A DNA stretch of 64,000 nt from NCBI RefSeq assembly GCF_000003815.2, contig NC_049982.1:17681548-17745547 (forward strand). Direction: 5' to 3'. A program made the translations under genes and the position numbers. Below the pieces are notes generated by a model, which searched no databases, was not told where the DNA came from, and saw nothing but the letters and a program-made list of their open reading frames with translations. Of the stretch, positions 31,901 through 43,301 are shown one piece after another; position 1 is the first letter of the stretch; each line of letters begins with the position of its first letter. Origin of the DNA: Branchiostoma floridae (lineage: Eukaryota; Chordata; Leptocardii; Amphioxiformes; Branchiostomatidae).

Positions 31901-34900
31901 CATTGGGCCACTTTAAAAGTTCAATCGGCTGACTATACTAACATATACATGTCTTTATTCGTGCTACTACTTGAGGGCATTTGTTTCAGAACATCTCAAA
32001 CTTTCCTCCACAGGCAAGGAAGACAGTTCTAGATGTGCTGAAAGATGCAGTGGACCGACACCAGCTGCCTCTCGGGAGTGCCTTTGCATCATCCAAGTGA
32101 GTGAAAGTGTTGAGTAGGGTAACTCTTGTGGTAGTCCTCCTTAATAAAATAGGACTGTCAGTGTACACATCAAGGGGTGCGTAACCTCATGTGGCCAATG
32201 AGATAACCGAAACCTGAAACTTTGTTTAACACTGGACCCAGCTGCCCCATAGTTATACTTATACGGTTACACCCCTTCTCTTTGGCTCTATCATTCAATC
32301 ATTGTGAACATTTTTTATTCAGAAAGAATATTAGCCATTATATATTGCCTTTCCATAATGCTAAACCCTTTGTTTTTTCAAGTGGTTATTCTTACATTTT
32401 TACATATTTTTCATTGAAGATACAGGTGATCTTCATTGTGTATCTAATGTTTTTTTCTACAGGAATCCTATTGATTTCACAATTGAGGAGGTAGACATGC
32501 ATGGGTGGTAAGTTATTATTGATGACATTTGTTTTGTATTATCAGACTGTTAGACTTCAAGGAAGGTTATGGTACAAACCTTGTGTCAATGATACAATCA
32601 ATTGTACAAATTCTTTTTTCAAAATCTGATCTCAGGGATAGCTTGATATTTACATGTACGTGACAGATTTATCAATTCTTCTTGCAGCTCCCAGGCAGCT
32701 GAACAGGGAGCATCATCTCACCTCGTTAAAACTGTAAGTTTTTACTAGTAATTTGGAGTGTAAGCATTTTGTACTGATTTTCACTGTCACAGCAGCAGCT
32801 GTTTACCTGACAGAGACATGATCTAACAAGTATAGCCATTCGTCTTGATCATAGAGCTTCCGGCTCATGGCTATTAATGCTAAATGAAATTTGTTCTCAA
32901 GGCATTCCTGAGGTATTGTTCTGGAGAAGCATTCTTATCAGTCTTAGCTGTCATCTGTATTGAATGTTCTTCATCTGTGTACATCCCAGGCATTCCTGTC
33001 CTTCAACGACATTCCCAGTGTAGAACACTCAGGAGAGTCCCTGGGCTCTGTCACCTTCGCTGAGTCCTTCCTGGTGTCCAGCCTTTCTGTCATCAACCAT
33101 GGTGGGCATTGTTGATGGCGATCAACCTCTTGTTTCATTGGTCAAGCAGGAGAAGGATGTTAAGTCTCTTTGTCATTACCAAATTGTTTTAAGATGTATC
33201 TATACATGCATATCTGTAGGAAACACTTTTGACAGAATAATGTTTTGATTTGTTAGTTTTTGAAACATTTAAGCTATAATTAAGACATATTACCAAATTA
33301 TCATAGCAAAAGACTTAGCTTAAGACCAAGGAAAAATAATTTTATTCTATACTGTATAGTACGAGGGGCGTGCAATAAGTAATGGTCCTGACCCACTTCC
33401 AGTTGTCTGATCTAAATGAAATTTTGTATGTGTAATAATTCATATCTCTATGGGTTATGTTGCAAAAGACAGCTCTGAACTAATTGTGGTTTCTGATTTA
33501 CTGGTGTTTGAACTTAGTCAGGTGCGAAATGGACCAGGTGTGAAATGGAACCAGTTGAGTGTCGCGCAGTGATCCGGTTTTTGTATTTGAAAGGACGCAC
33601 ACCAAAGAAGACTTTTGATGAAATAAATGAAACTTATGGTGATGATGCCCCATCATATGACCTTGTAAAACGCTGGCATCCTGAATTCAAACGTGGCTGG
33701 AAGTCTGTGGAAACAGCTCCCAGACCTGGTCGTCCCTCTTGTGCCATTGATGAGGCATCAGTTGGAGGACCAACCTGGGGTGTCCTACAAAATCGGTGTC
33801 CAGAGCTGCATCAAACGATGGGAGAAATGCATAACTCTGGGTGATTCCTATGAAGAGAAAGACTAATAACTGTGCCAAGTTTCATTAATCTCCTGCTATG
33901 GGAAATGGGTCAGGACCATTACTAATTGCACGCCCCTCGTATATTGTTATCATTGTAAACTAGATATTAGTTGGTTATTGATAGTTTGAGGTTTCCATCC
34001 TGTGTTTCCAGATGGCTCCAAAACAGTTGACAGTTGCTACACGGTGTTGACAGCAAACATTCCCCGTTACACCACCTGGATGGTAAGTGCAATGTAGATC
34101 CTATTAGATTCTGTAAATTTATTTATTCTTTCCAAGACTTAATTTTGTGGTTGACAGTTAATGTAAAGCAGTCCTGCAGTACAGTGGGAGTACAAAATAA
34201 GTATTTTGGCAGTGTCACCTCAAAAACCACAAAAATAACACCACTGCAAACATTTCAGTGTTTACGGTATATGACTTAGTGCAGTGGATAGTTGGGACCA
34301 TCATATTTATTTTCACTATGTAAGGCATCATGATTTGTGTCAAATGCCTGTTTTTGTTCAGACCAGTCAAGAGGAGACTAACCGGTCTGAAGCAGTAGAG
34401 ACTTTAGTGAAGGTAAGATGTCTTCAGTTTTCCTGGGTATATTTTTTTATCATCCGATGTAACAACCAGCCAAGCAACAAACTGAATGCTTTGCTTGGTA
34501 ACGATACTGTAACTTGGAGTTTCTGTGGTATCATGTACACTGAAGTGGAATTGATATGAATTACAGCTTGAGCAAAATGTGTCATGCTTGTTATGTCTTT
34601 GGGAAAAGAACTTCTGGACTAGCAAAAAGCAGCTGTCATGAGCCAGTAGTCATGGCCACCTCATGCAGGTTTTAACGGTACAGATCACTGTTTGTTCCAG
34701 ACACCATCTGTGGACGTTTTGGGGAAACCCCTCCTCCAGGGGGAGCAGGTGCAGCTGGTGGTGGCAACTAAATACTGCTTCTCACAAGAAGGTGGAGCAA
34801 TCATGTCTTATTGTTCAAGACTCTGATATTTCTTCATCTTAGAATAGAGTAAAGATCTAAGGAGTAAAGATCTTTTTGTGGCAATTATGAATAGGCAGGT

Positions 34901-37900
34901 TCTACTAGGAGCTGAGACAAGTGTACTGTTACCTTCCCCAGGTCAGCTGCACATTTTCGAGAGAGGTTTGGTGTTCCTTCAGCCACACTGGGGCGCCCTC
35001 ATCCTGCCCAGAACTGAACTGCAGAGTGTTCTCTTCTATGATGGGGTAAGACTTACAAAACTGATATGCTTTCTAATGTTACACAATTCCCGCACCTGAT
35101 GGCACATAGGGCAGCTCCCATCTCCGTTTCATAAGCCCTGGGCCACACAGCTTTGTGCAAGCACTACAGTCGGGGGCTAGTCCACTGGTAGTGGTGTGTG
35201 TTCAACTTCCATACTCTTTCCCAAATGCTGAGTGCTAAGCAGAGAAAGCAGCATGTACCATCTTAAAAGTCTTTGGTATGACTCGTGGGGGATCAAACTC
35301 ACGACCTACCAAATGCAAGGCGAACACTCTACCCACTCGGCCATTGGACCGGTCGGATATTGATGTAAGGACAGGACAATGCATTTAACCTCATATAAAT
35401 GGATGTTGTAAGCTTGTGGCATGTAATCATGGCAACTGTTTCCCTGTGTCCCCAGGACTCCCGTACCGTTGTGGCCATGTTGGTCCTGACCTACAGACCA
35501 GACATGCTGGGCTTCCTGCCTGCCCAGGTCCAGAACCCTGACAACAGGCTTGTCATCGTCTTCAACCCCAGCACTCGAGCTTACAAGACATTCATCACAG
35601 AGGTCAGTACTCTTTTCACTTGGGAATTAAGTACTTAAAAGCAATCTTTACAGTAAAATAAGTAGAATGGTGGAATGGTTTATATAGGTGCATGACAGCA
35701 TTATAATCTTTTACAGGTATTTCAATGCCTAAAAAAACTAATTTTTATTCAGTGTGAAATGTGTCCAGGAAAAGAACCACACATTATATGAGTATTACGC
35801 ATTTTATGCATTAAACCATACGCGTATACCAACTGCTGTCTCTTCTACTTATGGCTTCATTGGAAAATTGTTTTGTTAGACTTTTCACCCGGGACCAGTT
35901 GATCATGAATTTCACGCATTTGTTTTCCATTTACAATGTACAATGTAACGGAAGTATCAAAAGAGCCGGAAAGCACCTTTGTATAAATACTTAGTAACAT
36001 ATTCTTGTCTTTGTAGTTTTTACTAGTAACCAGTGTTTCCCTGAGTAGAACTCTATATTTGTTGTTCTATCTGTAGGTTCTGTCAGCTTGGCAGGAGAAG
36101 GAAGAGATGGGACAGGCCCACTTACAGGTGGTCAAGGAGCTACCAGCTGACCTGGCTTCTCTGTAAGCAGCTGTAGTCTTCCTTTGAGATGCTGTTAAAG
36201 AAGGCTATCTTTTGACTGAAGTTTTGCGTACATCATGAATCTATATGCATTGCGTGTATGCCCTATCATGCGTATATATGATACTTAATTATACGTATTT
36301 GCAATCCACAACACTAAACACAAACAGCAGTGTTTTGTACTTACTTTGTAACAACTCTTGTTGCCTGTTGTGAAATTTGTTACCCTCCCTCATTTTCCAA
36401 TTGACTATTAAACAGGTAGTGTTGATTTTGCAGCCACTCCCAGCTGCAGAAGAGACTGGAGATGATGCTGACTCAGCCCTCTGCTCTGAGGAAGGCCATG
36501 GTGAACCTGCCTGATCTAAAAAGGTAATACATGTTCTGTTAATGTGAAAAGGATGATGTCTTTCAATATATTTCAAGCACAATGAAAACAAACTGTTTTG
36601 CAGGATACAAAAGAATGGTAGATAGCTGTGTAGAGAAGTAAAAAGTGATTTAAAATGTCCACCATCTAATCATTGTCAGAACTTAAATTTTTCAACTTTT
36701 TATCCTACCAATCCTTACCTTAGTGCTTTTTGCAATACTGTACAGTACAGTTTCCCATGCTCATTATTACTCTTTCCATGTATGACGTATATTTTGTGTA
36801 TCCATTAGAATGTAAAGTTGACTGTGAGTGTTATGTGTACATGTATGTTGTCCTGTAGGTTCCTGCCCCACTCCTCAGCCAGCTGCTTGCTGCAGACCCC
36901 CGTCCCTGCCTCTGACCTGGCTGTGCTGCTGGACCAGGCTGAGGAGGAGCCCATGGACCTGGAGCCCAACATGGAGGAGGTGCGTATTCACGCCTTTCTG
37001 ACATGTACTTTCATAAGCTTAAAACTAGAAAGGCAGACATTTGCTTGAGAGCGAATACAGCATATTTTAGCCATCTCTCTCCAACAATAGACTGTTCCAA
37101 AATCGCCCATGTGCAAAAATGGAACACTTCTGCTTGAAAGGGCACAGTTAATCCCCCCCAAAAAAATCTTAACATGCAAGAGTGAACTCTTCCAGTACAC
37201 CACGTGTAAAAAGGTAAAATAGACCAAGGAGGTTGAAAGCTTTCAACCTCCTTGAATAGACCAGTCCAAAAACACTTCCGTTAAACAATGGAATTTTGAA
37301 TCATCGCAAAACATTCCCCCTCTATGCAAGAATGGACTCTTCCCTATGTAAAGTGGGGCAGTCCAAAAATACTTCCGCTAAAATATGACTTTGACATAAT
37401 CACCAAAGTCCAAAATACTCGCAGGGTTTTTAAGTCAAGTTCTGTATAATATACATGTGATACTGAAAACTGTAATCCTTATGTTTAACATATGAAACTG
37501 ACTTCCCCTAGATTATTGTGACCATCCTGACTGGAATCCCAGGGAGTCACAAGGACAACCTGTGTACAAGTCTGGTCAACATCAACAAGGAGCATGGCAG
37601 GTACTGTGTGGCATTTGCAGTTTCAGGACACTTATGACAAACTTGTTACAAATATGGTAAAAATCATTACAAGGCCATGTCTGAAGAAAATTTAGTTGCA
37701 GTGAAAAGTATTTCTAGCAGGTTAATTTAGCCTAGAGATATTGCCCATATTATTGGCTTTCACCTTGATTATCTTTGGCAAGAAGGTTATGTTTTGGGTA
37801 GCGTTTGTATGTATGTTTCAAGATGCTTTCATTTTGTTATAAGGTGCCAGTGTACAAATGTACATGAACTCATTCATCAAGACTGACACAAAAGTCCTTG

Positions 37901-40900
37901 TTGACTGGTCAGGCTGCACAATGTCAACAGCAAACACTGTTACAGCTGTATATGCCAGAATTGCTTTAGTGTTAGAGATGAAATAAAAAGACAGTTGCTT
38001 GTCTATTCATCAGGTGGGTAGTGTTGCGACAGCCCATTGAGATTACAGAAGGGTTTGATGCAGACAGCCTGCAGGCCTCACTCAGCGCAGCAGTCACAGC
38101 TCAGAGGAGACGGGCGGCCAAGGCCTCTGCTGCAGGGAAGAAGAAGATGAGAGCTGTCATCGTCACTCCAGGGTAGGACACAACTGGTGGCTGATGAGAA
38201 ATAGATTTATTAGACTTTATCAAGACACAAATACATGATCATTAGCAGGAGTTTGGATTTCAAACAAACAGCAAACTTCATTTCTATCATTTTTCACACT
38301 TGAAGTATAGTTTTCTATTCTCTATGTGACAATCACTTGGAGGATTGATTACAGAAACTCTTGCTGTCATAAAATGTGTAATAGAGAATCATTGAAAGGA
38401 AAATGCTGTTTGCAGATTAAAATCACTTTATTTTCCATACTGTCAGGTTTACAGATGTGCTGGATGTGGTGCTGGCCGTTCTGTGCCACCCTGACCCTGA
38501 GGTGCGCAGCAGGCTGAAGGTTGGAGCAGTCACCGCCTGTGTGGATCCCATGAACACTTTCCTGGAGGACAGGTAGCAATGGTTCTTAGCACCGTCAGAC
38601 ATGTGTGCCTAGTCCAGGAAGGAGATGTTGTGATTTGTCTGCTTCTTTCTTGATTGGTTTGTACTGTCTGTCTTCAGGATTTATAAAACTGTATCAGACC
38701 GTCTGTAGAATATGAATATAATGACTCTCCTTTCAGGTTTCTGTTTCCCAAAGTGCTGGATCAGTGTGCTCCAGGTGAGTAACAACCCATCCACTTAAAG
38801 ATTTTGGTGCATGTTGTCATATCTCTACAAAAAATAAAAGCCCTCAACATGGTAAATATTTATAGTGGTCTTGTTTCAATTTTCAACAAATGTTCTCATT
38901 TCACAACTATTATACTATGCTACTGGTGAGCTGATTTTAATGGTTAGAAAGATATAGTGTTAGACTGAAGGTTGTTTATGGTTTTTCACCGTTTTTTCCC
39001 CCGTCTCCAGGTTGGGTGAACAACATAGTCTTCACCAGTTGCACCGAGGTACAGGTAAGTCTAGTTCAAGAGGTCTGTTCCAAACTCTTCATCCCTATGA
39101 TGGAAGTGTTGTGTGAAAATGAAAGACTAATTCCACCAGAAAGATGATAAAAAAAGAAAGAAAACAGTATTACAAACATTTTGGCCACCTGGGTGATTCA
39201 AAAGAGTGTTTATCTTGCCACACCAGTAGTTTTCTTCCGTTATAGATGATGAATGCTTGGACCAGATTGTTCACTTCATCATCATCATCATTGGTCGACA
39301 TGCATACACATGACGGGGTTATAGTTATACCGCCCCTTAAGGGGTGATATACCCATTCGAATAGTTGAATACAAGATGGGGATGCGCCAGGTCTCCCATC
39401 TGGGCAAATGATGTTAATGTTCACTTGATACTGCTCACAAATTGCCATTGCTCTAGTTTTCTATTTGCCTTCAGATGATAATCCATGACCTTGACTTTTC
39501 CCTGTCAGAACCCCCAGCTGGAGGTCACACAGCACCTGATCCGAGCCGTCAATCCTGATGCTGCCTTTGTCCTGGCAGAGAGGGGAGAGGTCACTAGGTA
39601 TGCCATAGGTTATTGGCTCATAGCTTTTTCCCATGTTGATTATTACTAAACATTACAAGTACCACACCATAGAGCTTGAGCCTTGACAAGGTGGTGTCTG
39701 TTACATGTAGGTTTAAGAGTAGGCTTAATTCCAATGAATGTGTTCATTTCAGACAGTGTCAGAGCCAGTCATGGCTGGAGACCTTATCAGCCCATGACAA
39801 TGCATTGCTTAAATCACACCTGAGTAACTGAAGTTTTAGCTCATTTATGGTTCTGAGTGAGCTGACAAAAATGTCATGATTCACTCCATCAACAGAATTA
39901 AATGCCATTTTCATTTGTCCCTGAGATGGAAGTACAGTAACCGTTTTACCTTGTATGTTCCCAGGTCAGAAGATGTCGAGCTGATCCTGTCTGAGACCTT
40001 GTTCAGTCAGCCCAAGATGGCCCAGCTCAGGCACCTGGGTACATCAGGATGGTACGTACTGATGGAGGCAACAGGGAAGGATGGGGGATCTTGTGATTAT
40101 TGTTGTCATGAGTTTCTTTTATAGTAAAGAAATCTGGACGATATTATGATTCATTCGCATAAAACAGAAAGTTTTATATATACCTCTCCTACTGAGTTAA
40201 CTAACTTTGAGTTAACATGTATGTGATGTCACTGCAATTAAGAGATGAAAGTTACCCTTCAATGACACATTTGTTTTTTTAGCTTGTGCACAGACTGAAG
40301 CAAAAGATGTCATAGCTACAGTACCATTTTTACCCATTGCCCAGGTCCCAAGGCCAGGTGCAGTCTTTCCCACCCTCCCCCACCATGCAGGATGTCTGTA
40401 TCTACTTCTCACTGCCCCTGGACAGGGTCAAGTTCCAGGCCAAGTGCAAAGGTCAGGGATGTTCAGGAGTGGATACGAATACATTACCTTTGTGCAACAG
40501 TGTAGGGAGGCCATACATGTATGTGGTAAAATCTAGTCGTGAGAAAGGATAGGGCTGCATTCCATGTTTAACATTGTTTTCCTCAGATGGATAACTCACG
40601 ATGGAGAACATACATGTAAAGTGAGTAATAACTGTTTCTATCTTACATTGTACTGTAGCTCTGAAGTCAGCCCTATCACCCTACCCATTCCACGGTAACG
40701 TGTACTGCACCAAGGGGCATGTCCAGTTCCTGGACTCACCCAAGCAGTATGAGGTCATCCACGTGACCAAGAGTGGTTACCTGTCCATGGTTGCCTCGGA
40801 GACGGAACACGACACCGTGGACGGAGACTTCTGTATGGTGTTCACAGGCTGTGGGCTGCAGGAGGACGTGCTCAAGACCTGGCTCAGGGCTTGCACCAGA

Positions 40901-41810
40901 CAGGTACACTTATTTGGGACAAATTCAAGCTTCTTTTAACACAACATGAACAACCACATCTACTAGTATTGCCTTCATTTAACTGGAATCATTATCACCC
41001 ACTATCTGTGAGATCACACCTCATCTGAAGGTGTGGAGGTCAGAAGAACTGTTAATTACGATATACAACAACATAGCTTTCCTGCTGGAGAAAGTGGTGT
41101 ACAAAATATATAGAAATGCTCGTTGTCTGTAAGTACATGTAATATCTTATTACCATTGATTGACTCTTTCTTAATCATACAGAAACCAGAGAAGAAGGCT
41201 TACAGGACAGAAGACAGCCTGAGCAAGCAGGAGATAGCAAACATTCATGTAAGTTATGAAGAACTCAGTAGACTGCACAGTAGGTGCAATAGGATTTTTG
41301 TGTAAATGCATGTGATTTGTAGTGAGTAAACAAGCTGCTGGGGGTGTGTTTAAAATTTTGATTGAAAATTACAATTACTGCTTTGACTAGCTATGTACTG
41401 TAGACTTGGGACTTTCTGCTGTGAACAGCTCTTCTTGACTGCCCGTTTTTTTTTTTGCATGTGTACAGAGGAAGCACCACCTGGAGCCCCTGCCTGCAGG
41501 ATGGTACTACAATGGGACCAGCTACATCAGTATGGACGGGCAGAAGGCAGACAAGCACCCACGTCAGTACAACTTTCTTGTTACATTCCTTATGTAAAGA
41601 ATTTTTTGTTCACCTCCATTGTTTCATCACCTTTTTTTCTTACATTTTCAAAGAACCATGACTTGTTACTTTATTGCTCTCATACTTGACCTGATTACAG
41701 ACATGGACCAGTTTGTAGCAGACTACCTCCGTCAGGTTAACGCAGGCATTGACAACTACAACAAGAGGATCAACTCCAAGGAGTACACTGACTTATTCAC
41801 CAAGAAATGA
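25967..41810 (+). CDS. DNAAF9: Dynein axonemal assembly factor 9 (C20orf194 / Shulin family), complete
   Basis: Cytoplasmic factor that binds outer dynein arms before delivery to cilia (role known from Tetrahymena Shulin; the vertebrate protein was C20orf194). I traced 38 coding exons, all GT-AG and in phase, giving 1153 residues: 25967-26043, 26428-26520, 26929-27000, 27122-27150, 27580-27704, 28117-28216, 28514-28592, 28776-28881, 29212-29270, 29955-29997, 30148-30306, 30797-30878, 31077-31128, 31539-31623, 32014-32096, 32463-32507, 32688-32733, 32990-33101, 34012-34082, 34362-34412, 34701-34791, 34942-35045, 35456-35602, 36077-36162, 36434-36523, 36859-36979, 37512-37600, 38014-38172, 38447-38572, 38737-38774, 39011-39054, 39509-39597, 39965-40051, 40345-40451, 40659-40903, 41183-41248, 41469-41562, 41701-41810. 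Family-like blocks: DAVLCILGVD, RELANYVLFGLY, EKWPIIQAFALEG, GGGFFTMKHE, AFVLFG, ARTYFF and, near residue 743, TGIPGSHKD, a degenerate P-loop. Length is close to the vertebrate protein. Identification rests on remembered family sequence. Confidence 0.85.
29538..29897. mobile_element. Harbinger-like MITE in DNAAF9 intron 9
   Basis: Terminal inverted repeats GGCCACACCAATTTAATTTC (left) and its reverse complement (right) of about 35 bp, flanked on both sides by TTA. A TTA target duplication with GGCC-type ends fits PIF/Harbinger. No transposase is present. The left half of the same element is present at 22058-22259, where the duplicate copy breaks off. Confidence 0.7.
30549..30654. repeat. 18-bp minisatellite, six units
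   Basis: Units of the form TTGG(T/C)(G/A)(C/T)GCACATGCTTC occur six times in a row; one unit is 16 bp. It lies in DNAAF9 intron 11 and is rich in alternating purine-pyrimidine (TGCGCACATG). Confidence 0.9.
32172..32277. mobile_element. Small inverted-repeat element in DNAAF9 intron 15
   Basis: AAGGGGTGCGTAACC on the left pairs with GGTTACACCCCTT on the right across about 105 bp. Likely a tiny MITE; no clear target duplication. Confidence 0.45.
33362..33939 (+). mobile_element. Mariner element, internally deleted, in DNAAF9 intron 18
   Basis: Terminal repeats CGAGGGGCGTGCAATAAGTA and the inverse ending CACGCCCCTCG are flanked by TA target dinucleotides at 33360 and 33940. An open frame from 33545 encodes the N-terminal helix-turn-helix region of a mariner transposase (RAVIRFLYLKGRTPKKTFDE, YGDDAPSYDLVKRW, PRPGRPS) and then breaks. 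A separate frame near the end reads SCIKRWEKCITLGDSYEEKD, the usual mariner C-terminus. The catalytic DDD core is missing, so the copy is dead. Confidence 0.92.
35100..35356 (-). repeat. tRNA-derived SINE in DNAAF9 intron 22
   Basis: The minus strand starts with a tRNA-like head: AATGGCCGAGTGGGTAGAGT as A box, then GTGAGTTTGATCCCC as B box. About 190 bp of unrelated body follow. The head matches the fragment at 11355-11440. Confidence 0.75.
37060..37400. repeat. Diverged tandem repeats in DNAAF9 intron 26
   Basis: Words such as ATGCAAGAATGGACTCTTCC, AGTCCAAAAATACTTCCGCT and their variants recur about every 120-160 bp, giving roughly two to three degenerate units. The 30-bp hairpin element at 37225 is inserted among them. 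Confidence 0.6.
37225..37254. mobile_element. 30-bp perfect hairpin with 7-bp direct repeats
   Basis: A perfect palindrome starting CAAGGAGGTTGAAAG and ending CTTTCAACCTCCTTG. It is flanked by AATAGAC immediately on both sides (37218-37224 and 37255-37261). A 36-bp relative with the same ends lies at 45902-45937. Confidence 0.75.
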
Positions 41811-43301
41811 GTCTTGCTAGTGCTACTATTTTGTCAATGTATCATTTCATTCAGATCAACTGGATATAAACATTTCATCAGCTATGGATGTTCCTATCAA
41901 GCATGACATTGAATGGCTGTCCTTACATTGCTGTATTTTGTGCCTTCTTTCCTATGAATTGTTATGTGTTAATAGTACAGAACTTCTGACCAGCATAGTT
42001 ACTTGTTTACCTTAAATTCTTGCACTGTACTGGCCAGATTAACTTCGTTACATTCCAACCAGCAGTGCCTTTTGTGGGATTACTTAAAATGTATTTCATT
42101 GTTTAAAAAATAAGACTGTCAGTACAAGTGACGTAGCTGATATGTATCTGTGTGATGTTTTGAGCACAAGTGTGACACTCTATTATAGTACAGTACAATG
42201 TTGTGTTTTTGGGTGATGGTTGTTTTGTGCAGCAGAGGTGTTGCCACCTATTTTGGACAAATGTTGCTTAATCTTAGTTACAACTGCTAGATAGTAATAC
42301 ACCCATTCTTTAACAAATGTGACAAGGATGTTGTCTGTAACTTGCAGTTGGCACCACCAGAACAACGTTGTCAAGACTTCATTGGCAAAATAAGTTTAGT
42401 ATTTTGACTCCATTAGTTGAGCTGTTATCACTGTAAGATCTATTTGAGTGGAGAATTCTGATTTTGCAAAGTGGCTGAGGTTGTATATTTTTGTGTGACA
42501 CTGATTATATAGAATATATGGCACACTTTGAAGTTGAGTAGTTTTATATAAGGATGCATTAATTTCATGTTATAGGGAAATGTCATTTCCTACAAGTTTA
42601 TGACAATTTGTGTGAGTTTGCTGTTAGAGAGTTGGGCTATACAGTTGAGTATCTTGAGTAAAGAGTATTGGAATGTAGCCAAACTACTGCATGAATTCTT
42701 TGAATTGTAATTCACGTTGGAGTGCCTGGATGTTATTCCTATTTCCTGCAGTATGTATCTGTGGTCACTTCTCACCAAGGTTCTGAATGATTCTATACAT
42801 GTATAGGGTGCAGTGTGCATCTAATGGTTGTATCGAATACATTTACTGTGTGAAAGAAAGTCTTGTCCTTTCATTTTTTTCCTTTCCAACCAGGAAAGGA
42901 AACCAATACATGTACTGGTAATTACTGCCCAGTGATCTCTAACTTTAAGGAAAGGCATGCATGAGCAATAGAGACAAAGACACATATTCACTTTACATGA
43001 CACATTTTAATAGTGACTTGTCATCAATTGTCAATCTGTTCATCACAACTTTCAGAACAAAGTGTGTATACACACAGGCCTGTAGTACATTTTGTATGTT
43101 GAGGAGATGGAATTTCAATGACTATTGAGTTCTTGTCACAAGCATTATGGAACCATTTGGGTGAGTGAACATCTTAATACCAGGAACAAATCTTTAAGTT
43201 AGACCCAGCTTCTTTTGAAGTACACACTCTGCAAATAGTTAAATCTCTAGTGGAATCTTCTTCACAATGGTATTCAGGAAAGCTGCAAGACGTTGGCTGC
43301 A
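41811..43301. other. Convergent 3' ends of DNAAF9 and ATP5ME
   Basis: No coding sequence seen. It holds the untranslated 3' ends of two converging genes. On the minus strand ATTAAA (43006-43011), about 290 bases past the ATP5ME stop, is a possible poly(A) signal. No clear AATAAA was found for DNAAF9. Confidence 0.6.

Noticed and set aside
33545-33844. 99-codon open frame as a host gene
   Set aside because: It is the truncated mariner transposase start inside clear terminal repeats.
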